Assembly: GCA_030634715.1 (NCBI GenBank)
Contig: DAOWAG010000110.1
Coordinates: forward strand, 1-5,208
DNA from: Candidatus Aegiribacteria sp.
GTDB taxonomy: Bacteria; Fermentibacterota; Fermentibacteria; Fermentibacterales; Fermentibacteraceae
DNA: 5,208 bases
Direction of reading: 5' to 3'
Made by a program: the position numbers and the translations under genes. Position 1 is the stretch's first letter. Each line of letters begins with the position of its first letter. Shown piece by piece: positions 1-5,208 of this stretch. Below the pieces are notes generated by a model. That model searched no databases and was not told the DNA's origin. It was given only the letters and a program-made list of their open reading frames with translations.

Positions 1-1161
1 AAATTTTACAGGACAATCCACGTTGTTGGTACGAACGGAAAAGGCAGCACAACTGCTTTGCTTTCGGAAATTCTGCTGCACCTGGGCTGCAAAGTTGGCA
101 GAATTACCTCTCCTCATCTCCTTCATTATCGGGAAAGAACGGCAATTAATAATGTCTGGATACCTGAGGAATCCGTTATTGAGTTTGTGGACCTTTTCAG
201 AGATAGGATCGAGGAGCACAGCGCAACTTTCTTTGAGATAACAACTGTTATGTCGGCGTGGTACTTTCAGAAGAGAGGTGTCGATTTTGTTATCGCCGAG
301 GCTGGCCTTGGCGGAAGACTTGATGCTACGAGACTCCTGAATGGTGAATGCACCATTTTCACAGGTGTCGAACTCGAACACAGGCGTATACTTGGATACA
401 CGGAACATGCCATTGCAGCTGAAAAAGTAGCCATTGCACGTTCCGGTTCAACACTTATCGCGTTTGAGCAGAAGCCTGAAGTTGAAGAGGTTTTGACTGC
501 TGCTGAAAAAACCGGAAACCTCATTCGCATAAGACCCGAACCGACGGACTTATCACCGCTTCCGGGAGAACATCAGAGACGTAATGCCGGACTGGCTCTG
601 TCCGCGGTCCTGATATGTTCCGGCTGTTCAAAGGAAGAGGTACATTCGGCATTAGAGATATCCTGCAAAACTCTAAGATGGCCGGGACGACTTGATCTGC
701 ATTCAGGGTCACCATCCATACTCTTCGATGTTGCTCATAGTCCTGGTTCGGTCAAGTACCTGGTTGAATATCTGAAGAAAAACTGGAAAACTCCGGTCCC
801 GGCTGTAGTGGGATTTCTTGAAGACAAATTCTGGAAAGAAATGACAGAGCAGCTTAGCGAGGTTCTGAATCCTGTCGTAACAACTAATCCTCTGAATGAG
901 AGATCCCTTCCAGCAAACACTCTGTCGCAGCGCTTTCTGGATGTAGGTGTGGAAGCGTTCTGGAGAGATGATATCGGTGAAGCAATGAACCATGCGCGGT
1001 CTATCCAGTCTGATTTGATTGTTGTAACCGGTTCTTTCTTCGTTGTTGGATACGCGATGCATCATGCCTGGCGGAATGAGTGGATAGCTCTGCCGGAAAA
1101 TGGTATTGAGCAGAATCAGCTGTTCCAAAACGTTGACAGTTATCATCAGGCTGATGTATAG
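1..1161 (+). CDS. folC: Folylpolyglutamate synthase / dihydrofolate synthase (FolC), 5' end outside window
   Basis: Cytoplasmic ATP-dependent ligase of the Mur-ligase superfamily that adds glutamate to folates and, in bifunctional members, to dihydropteroate. The reading frame is open from base 1, giving 386 visible residues and a TAG stop. Numbering from the first visible codon, the P-loop GTNGKGST is at 10-17, SPHL at 37-40, and the signature GLGGRLDAT at 102-110. AEK at 140-142 holds the lysine that is carbamylated in characterised FolC proteins. GEHQRRNA is at 189-196, WPGR at 227-230 and DVAHSP at 243-248. The P-loop normally lies about 45 residues in, so little is missing and the full protein would be near 430 residues, a normal length. 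Two oddities: the usual D-H of the metal/ATP region reads E-H (126-127), and the usual H-N-P reads H-S-P. All other signatures are intact, so I expect an active enzyme. Sequence alone cannot say whether it is mono- or bifunctional. Confidence 0.95.
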   Translation, partial: KFYRTIHVVGTNGKGSTTALLSEILLHLGCKVGRITSPHLLHYRERTAINNVWIPEESVIEFVDLFRDRIEEHSATFFEITTVMSAWYFQKRGVDFVIAEAGLGGRLDATRLLNGECTIFTGVELEHRRILGYTEHAIAAEKVAIARSGSTLIAFEQKPEVEEVLTAAEKTGNLIRIRPEPTDLSPLPGEHQRRNAGLALSAVLICSGCSKEEVHSALEISCKTLRWPGRLDLHSGSPSILFDVAHSPGSVKYLVEYLKKNWKTPVPAVVGFLEDKFWKEMTEQLSEVLNPVVTTNPLNERSLPANTLSQRFLDVGVEAFWRDDIGEAMNHARSIQSDLIVVTGSFFVVGYAMHHAWRNEWIALPENGIEQNQLFQNVDSYHQADV

Positions 1162-1200
1162 GTATTGCTTCTGAAAAATAGAGATTCAGTTCGGAAAACT

Positions 1201-1206
1201 GGAGGT
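1201..1206 (+). promoter_or_regulatory. Ribosome binding site of the small membrane protein gene
   Basis: GGAGGT is a near-perfect Shine-Dalgarno sequence, nine bases before the ATG at 1216. It fixes the start of the short gene and is good evidence that the gene is translated. Confidence 0.85.
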
Positions 1207-1215
1207 TTGGATTAA

Positions 1216-1458
1216 ATGACCGATAAGAAAACCGCTGTCTCAGGGCAGGTTGATCCGGTGAAAGAAGATAACAGAGCAGCTCCCTTTACACTGACCAATT
1301 ACATACTGTTCGGTGTCGGTTTGCTGGACATAATCATCGGATGGTTTCTGCTTCGAAGCGGACACATTACAATCGCTCCAATTATGCTTATCGCAGGTTA
1401 CTGCGTAATCATACCTCTTGCGATCATGCTCAGAAAGAAAAAAGCGGAAAACGCCTGA
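1216..1458 (+). CDS. Small two-helix inner-membrane protein, DUF3098-like
   Basis: An 80-residue protein of unknown function. The first 23 residues are charged and polar. Two hydrophobic segments follow, about residues 29-46 and 51-72, joined by a short RSGH turn. The protein ends in a basic tail (RKKK at 73-76). Positive charge at both ends suggests a helical hairpin with both termini in the cytoplasm. The pattern of an FTLTNY lead-in, a glycine-rich first helix, then ITIAPIML with a following glycine and IM near the end resembles the DUF3098 family of small membrane proteins in Bacteroidota and relatives. That match is from memory and not searched. A strong ribosome binding site at 1201-1206 supports the ATG. 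The gene lies 54 bp after folC, and its TGA stop is one base from the GTG start of the lipoprotein gene, so the two genes are probably co-translated. Confidence 0.8.
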   Translation: MTDKKTAVSGQVDPVKEDNRAAPFTLTNYILFGVGLLDIIIGWFLLRSGHITIAPIMLIAGYCVIIPLAIMLRKKKAENA

Positions 1459-1459
1459 A

Positions 1460-2206
1460 GTGAGATACTTTCCAGCGGTATTTCTGACGATTATTCTTGT
1501 ATCCTGTGATAGTAACAATGATATATTCTCTCTTCCTGAACCACGAACGCTTATCGAACAGGACACTGCTTTCGTAACTGTTCCCGGCGGAACATTCATA
1601 ACGGACGAGGATGATACTCTGGAGATCCGCGGTTTCCGATTTGGGAGATATGAAGTTACAAACAGGCTGTTCTACAACCTTGCTGATAATGCTGGAATTG
1701 AACTCCCGCCCGATCCGGTTTTTCCGGGAATGGAGAAGTATCTCTTCAATTATCCAGATTATCCCGTTGTGAATGTCAGTATGGATGAAGCCGCCTCAGC
1801 AGCAGCAGAAATGGGAGGCAGGCTGCCCACTCGAGCGGAATGGGAATATGCAGCTTCACTCGGAATATCGGGGGATATTTCCGGGCAGTATCCGTGGGGA
1901 CCGCTGGATCCTGCCGATGCTGAATATCCCGCTAACTACCTTGCGGGAGATGAATGGGAAACAAGAGGGTATGACGGATACCTCTGGACGGCTCCGGTGG
2001 ATTCTTTCTCGTTGTCCGACGCGGGTTTTGCCTGTCAGTCTGGAAATGTTGCTGAATGGACTATGTCTGCGGATTCACTTGCGCCAGTCTGCGGTGGTGC
2101 GTGGTTGTCACCTGCGGGTGATATCACGATCAGAAGCGTAAAATACCTGGCTCCGGGCGACCGTGCCCGTCATATTGGCTTCCGCATCCTTCTTCCAGGG
2201 TTGTAG
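1460..2206 (+). CDS. Lipoprotein with FGE/SUMF1-type (sulfatase-modifying factor) domain, probably non-catalytic
   Basis: I chose the GTG at 1460 because it gives a compact lipoprotein signal: Arg2, a hydrophobic core, then lipobox LVSC with Cys16 as the lipidated residue. The mature protein would be membrane-anchored outside the cytoplasm. The protein is 248 residues. Residues 38 to the C-terminus form an FGE-sulfatase domain (C-type-lectin-like fold): VPGGTF (41-46), YEVTN (64-68), YPVVNVS (101-107), RLPTRAEWEYAA (121-132), YPWG (144-147), GNVAEW (195-200), GGAW (212-215) and GFR (240-242). In true formylglycine-generating enzymes, GGSYMC...C carries the two copper-binding cysteines. Here the aligned positions are Ser217 and Ile222, so sulfatase activation is unlikely and a binding or structural role is more plausible. 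Asp17 follows the lipid cysteine, which in enterobacteria retains lipoproteins in the inner membrane. Whether that holds here is unknown. A longer TTG start at 1418 would overlap the previous gene and bury the signal peptide. No strong ribosome binding site is seen; coupling to the upstream gene is likely. Confidence 0.88.
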   Translation: MRYFPAVFLTIILVSCDSNNDIFSLPEPRTLIEQDTAFVTVPGGTFITDEDDTLEIRGFRFGRYEVTNRLFYNLADNAGIELPPDPVFPGMEKYLFNYPDYPVVNVSMDEAASAAAEMGGRLPTRAEWEYAASLGISGDISGQYPWGPLDPADAEYPANYLAGDEWETRGYDGYLWTAPVDSFSLSDAGFACQSGNVAEWTMSADSLAPVCGGAWLSPAGDITIRSVKYLAPGDRARHIGFRILLPGL

Positions 2207-2233
2207 CAAATCTCGAATCCGGTAACGGAGCAA

Positions 2234-2240
2234 AAGGAGA
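2234..2240 (+). promoter_or_regulatory. Ribosome binding site of the large secreted protein gene
   Basis: AAGGAGA lies nine bases before the ATG at 2250. An in-frame TAA at 2223-2225 rules out a longer protein with a standard upstream start, so this site decides the start. Confidence 0.85.
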
Positions 2241-2249
2241 GTTTCCATT

Positions 2250-5208
2250 ATGCAGGTTATTTCTCATTTTCTGCTGATTCTTCTCGTTTCCATTGATTCA
2301 CCATCTCAAAATCGAGGTGAATTCTCTTCAATCGATGTTCCACCTGGTGGTTATGCCTGGTCAATTTATGATGAATTCTCAGGACCTCTGGCATTCACTG
2401 CTGTTTCAACCTTCGCTCCCGGTCCGTGGTCTTTTATTGATGATCAGAGATTGCGTGAAGTCCTTACGGAACCCGCACTGGAAGCACTTGATTTAACTGA
2501 TGAATGGCTGATTTCCGATCTCCAGGTACGATTTACTGATCTTCTTTTTGAACCTGTTGATGTGTCTTCTCCTGTCTGGCCATCTTTTGCTCATGTGAAC
2601 GATGATTATGCTTTGGATCTTATTATGACAGATGCTGATGGCAATATTCATGCATTTGTCGCTCCATACTGGGAAGAGTCAACGAGTTCTATTGAGGATA
2701 TTGAATCCCAGGCATTCTGTGACATCAATAACGATGGACACGCTGATACTGCTCTGATAAGCGATGAGGGAATACTTACTATTAAAAGCGGAAACCTGCT
2801 CATTCTTACCGTTGAAGGATTCGATTTCTCAGCTGTAACAGGCGTAGCTCTTTCCGATATGGAAGGTGATGGACTTGCTGATCTTGTTGCTGGATCGGAA
2901 TCAGGCAAGGTGCTTGTATTCCGGAATCGGGGAACTGTTGAAACCCCTCTATTCCTTCCATTCTCTTCAAAATCAGAACTGTTTTTTCCAATGAACCCCG
3001 GGGCTTTTACCGTGCCGGTGATTTATTCTGTTGATGACACAACTATATGTCTTGCAGCAGGAACCCAGCAGAGTGGCTTAAAACTATATCATCTTGACAG
3101 TAATCCTCAGGATTATTCAGTTGAATGGGTTGAGATTGAATCCGCATTATCCATTGGGGAACTTCAGAATATTTCACCTGTATCGATTCATCTTAATGGG
3201 GAGACAAGGCTGATATGCAGTACACGTTCTGGTGTGCTGTATGAAATGGTGTCCGGACAGGATTCTCTTCAGTTGTTGAATCTCCCAACCGTTCCGGGCA
3301 CGTACCCGTCTCTCGCTTTCGGTTGTCTGAACGAAGATTCTGAACCCGATCTCATTGCCGGAACGATGGAAGGTGATGTGTTCCTGCTGCGAGGTTTTGA
3401 TGGATGGTTTGAAGGATCCTGGGAGCTCATACAGGGTCTTCCTCTCATTCCATCCGGTGATCCAGCTGTTTTCGATGATGGAATCATCTTTGGTTCAAAG
3501 GAAGGCGTTATCAGATACTTTACCCGTACTGAGGAAGAAACATGGATCGATGTTACAGATAATTCACCTTTCAGAGAAATATATGTTGGAGAATATTCAA
3601 GTCCGTGCATGGCAGATCTTAACGGTGATGATGTGGATGAACTCATCATTGGAAATTCAAACGGCAATCTGACCTGTTATGAGCTTGATGAAAATGCTTG
3701 CGATGGAGAACCGTTCTTTATTGAAAAACACTCCTTCAGGTTTTCTGCCAACAGAGCTGTCACGGAGCTGGAAAGTTATTATTCAAGGTATTTCTTCCCT
3801 TATTCACTGCTCTGTGCGCCATCTGATACCATGACAGTAAATGCCTTCGCAAGAGAAATTGTCAAGGCAGATCCGTTAATCAGGGACGAGATCGCATACT
3901 GCATTGCTAATACTCCGACTGAAGTTTTAAGAGACATGTATGAAAACGGCGATAGCGATATCTTCAGTATTAACGCTTCGCAGCTGTATTCAGTAGCTGA
4001 AGAGCTTGAATACGTGAGACTGACTGAATCAACTGATGGGACAGTCTGCGAACTGTTGATCGACGATGGATGGGTAAGCATCAGTAGAGAGAACTACTAC
4101 AGGTTCATTGTTAATCCGAGAATACTCTTTGAAGTTCCCGCCAGGATCTGTGCTGACTACTGGTTGACAGATGCTGACTCCCTGGAACTCTCGATGGAAG
4201 ACTGGCTCAGGCATGAACCCGATAGTCTTCTCGGAGAATCTGAGAGCCATGTGTTCTGGCGGGAAGCGCTTCCATCTGACAGTACACACGGACCTGTTCT
4301 TTTTCAATCGATGAGGGAAGCCCGAACGTACGAAGAAGCAATTCTGAGAATCTGCAATTTCCAGTCACATTCACAACCGAAGGGAATAATGACATTCGGG
4401 TATCTTACGAATGATCTTCAGCCAATGGTGATCTACAGAAAAGGCTACGGTTCCTGCGGTGAGCAGTCAATTCTTCAGACAGCTTTATGCAGAATTTTTT
4501 TCATTCCGGCGTATGTTGTCGGGTGCAGGGGCGAAGATCACCAGTGGAACCACTACCTGAATCCCTCAGATGGCAGGTGGAATCACTGGGATATCAATTA
4601 CGGACTTAGAGGTATTGGACAAGTTTGGGTCTCCGGTGAGGGAAATGCTCACAGGGGGAAAACAATATCAACGATCACCGCATTCGGACCGGAGGATACG
4701 GTATGGCCCGTTACCAGGAGTGTCATCGTCCCCTTCGGTTCCGGCTATATGTCCGGAGATTCCGGTTATACCGCAACCGCTAATGTTGAGGTATACGTTA
4801 CCGATGCTCGGGGAACTCCTGTTGAAGGAGCGATGGTTCTATTGAGATCGCACTGGGACAGAGCTGACATGGTTTCCATATACAATTACACTGATGAACT
4901 GGGGAAATGTTCATTTGAACCGGGATGGGAGCCGTATGGCGGATATACAATTGATATCGTAACACCATATGGAGTTACAGGATGTTCAAATATCTCCTTC
5001 TCCGAGGGGAAAGACTATTCTCTGGAATTCTCAGTGTCCGGAACAATACCTGATCTGCAGAATACCCACCTGCCAGAGGGTTCTCCTTCGGATGGATTTC
5101 ATACTTCAGCTGTGTTGTATCCTGTCTCTTATTATACAGGTACACTTTATTCGCTTACTGATGATGTCGATGATAATGGCGGTTATAGAGGCACAAGATG
5201 GACTGAAT
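2250..5208 (+). CDS. Large secreted FG-GAP repeat protein with transglutaminase-like domain, 3' end outside window
   Basis: The frame is open from the ATG to the window edge: 986 codons without a stop, C-terminus missing. Residues 1-16 are hydrophobic and signal-like but lack a basic n-region. Residues 24-111 are unassigned. Residues 112-478 carry about eight propeller-type repeats, best at DINNDGHAD (158-166), DMEGDGLAD (203-211) and DLNGDDVDE (456-464), like FG-GAP/VCBS calcium loops. Residues 485-690 match no fold I recognise. A transglutaminase-like core spans about 690-790: GSCGEQ places the nucleophile at Cys736, EDHQWNHY gives His764, and NHWDIN gives Asp781. CRIFFIPAYVVG fits the conserved helix and strand after the cysteine. 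The complete triad suggests activity, which in this superfamily could be cross-linking, acyl transfer or peptide hydrolysis; the substrate is unknown. Residues about 845-910 (VEVYVTDARGTPVEGAMV, then a TDELGK turn) resemble a carboxypeptidase-regulatory-like beta-sandwich. A sorting domain, if present, would lie beyond the window. Its ribosome binding site follows the lipoprotein stop by under 30 bp. Confidence 0.92.
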   Translation, partial: MQVISHFLLILLVSIDSPSQNRGEFSSIDVPPGGYAWSIYDEFSGPLAFTAVSTFAPGPWSFIDDQRLREVLTEPALEALDLTDEWLISDLQVRFTDLLFEPVDVSSPVWPSFAHVNDDYALDLIMTDADGNIHAFVAPYWEESTSSIEDIESQAFCDINNDGHADTALISDEGILTIKSGNLLILTVEGFDFSAVTGVALSDMEGDGLADLVAGSESGKVLVFRNRGTVETPLFLPFSSKSELFFPMNPGAFTVPVIYSVDDTTICLAAGTQQSGLKLYHLDSNPQDYSVEWVEIESALSIGELQNISPVSIHLNGETRLICSTRSGVLYEMVSGQDSLQLLNLPTVPGTYPSLAFGCLNEDSEPDLIAGTMEGDVFLLRGFDGWFEGSWELIQGLPLIPSGDPAVFDDGIIFGSKEGVIRYFTRTEEETWIDVTDNSPFREIYVGEYSSPCMADLNGDDVDELIIGNSNGNLTCYELDENACDGEPFFIEKHSFRFSANRAVTELESYYSRYFFPYSLLCAPSDTMTVNAFAREIVKADPLIRDEIAYCIANTPTEVLRDMYENGDSDIFSINASQLYSVAEELEYVRLTESTDGTVCELLIDDGWVSISRENYYRFIVNPRILFEVPARICADYWLTDADSLELSMEDWLRHEPDSLLGESESHVFWREALPSDSTHGPVLFQSMREARTYEEAILRICNFQSHSQPKGIMTFGYLTNDLQPMVIYRKGYGSCGEQSILQTALCRIFFIPAYVVGCRGEDHQWNHYLNPSDGRWNHWDINYGLRGIGQVWVSGEGNAHRGKTISTITAFGPEDTVWPVTRSVIVPFGSGYMSGDSGYTATANVEVYVTDARGTPVEGAMVLLRSHWDRADMVSIYNYTDELGKCSFEPGWEPYGGYTIDIVTPYGVTGCSNISFSEGKDYSLEFSVSGTIPDLQNTHLPEGSPSDGFHTSAVLYPVSYYTGTLYSLTDDVDDNGGYRGTRWTE
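2583..3683 (+). repeat. Protein-level array of about eight FG-GAP/VCBS-like propeller repeats
   Basis: Within the large secreted protein, units begin near residues 112, 154, 197, 253, 308, 352, 402 and 450. Each unit has a strand ending in a small or aspartate residue, a short loop, a hydrophobic strand (such as DLIMTD, DLVAGS, DLIAGT, ELIIGN), then a GxVxxF-type strand. Units 2, 3 and 8 keep a calcium-loop DxxxDGxxD or close variant. Units 1 and 6 are degenerate, and units 4, 5 and 7 have lost the loop but keep the strand pattern. The number fits one seven- or eight-bladed beta-propeller, a fold usually used for binding. The units are divergent in DNA sequence, so this is an old array and not a recent duplication. 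Exact boundaries are approximate. Confidence 0.72.

Noticed and set aside
709..1146. Antisense open frame of 145 codons inside folC
   Set aside because: It lies fully opposite conserved FolC sequence, and its product has no recognisable domain.
1187..1201. Inverted repeat CAGTT-CGGAA-AACTG between folC and the membrane protein gene
   Set aside because: The stem is only five base pairs, has no following T-run and touches the ribosome binding site. It is too weak to call a terminator or regulator.
1418..1459. Longer TTG-initiated start for the lipoprotein gene
   Set aside because: It would add 14 mostly basic and polar residues ahead of a well-formed signal peptide and overlap the upstream gene. 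GTG at 1460 fits the lipobox position better.
1240..1599. Antisense open frame of 119 codons across the membrane protein and lipoprotein genes
   Set aside because: It overlaps two genes with stronger evidence, has no recognisable motif and no good ribosome binding site. It is a shadow of the coding strand.
3474..3488. Perfect short palindrome GATGAT-GGA-ATCATC
   Set aside because: It falls inside a coding region and is explained by the D-D-G-I-I codons. Nothing suggests an operator.
3355..3672. Forward open frame of 105 codons within the large gene in another frame
   Set aside because: The overlapping frame encodes clear propeller repeats, and this frame shows no domain or start signal of its own.

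Overview
The window holds four genes, all on the + strand and closely spaced. They are the 3' part of a folC gene, a small two-helix membrane protein, a lipoprotein with a formylglycine-generating-enzyme (FGE/SUMF1)-type fold, and the 5' part of a very large secreted protein that runs off the right edge. I see no RNA genes, mobile elements, CRISPR arrays, origins or convincing terminators.

Organism: a bacterium with moderate GC, purine-rich Shine-Dalgarno sites (GGAGGT, AAGGAGA) and frequent AGA/AGG arginine codons. A small membrane protein resembling the DUF3098 family common in Bacteroidota, an FGE-fold lipoprotein and a giant FG-GAP/transglutaminase-like secreted protein together point to a Gram-negative lineage. 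The FCB superphylum or an uncultured relative such as Fermentibacteria or Eisenbacteria would fit. This is an impression from gene style, not a phylogenetic result.

Layout: 1-1161 is folate-linked housekeeping metabolism (FolC, N-terminus cut off). A 54-bp gap with a good ribosome binding site leads to the membrane protein at 1216-1458. The lipoprotein at 1460-2206 starts with GTG one base after that gene's stop, so the two are probably translationally coupled. A 43-bp gap with another good ribosome binding site leads to the large protein at 2250->5208. It reads, in order: a signal-like N-terminus, about eight propeller-type repeats (some with calcium-loop DxNxDG motifs), a long region of unknown fold, a transglutaminase-like cysteine/histidine/aspartate domain, and a carboxypeptidase-regulatory-like beta-sandwich.

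How they may work together: no terminator is visible between genes, so one transcript is possible. FolC is metabolic and probably only a neighbour. The last three products all appear to be membrane-bound or exported. A shared role in the cell envelope or at the surface is possible, but it rests on proximity alone. The large protein is the most interesting item.
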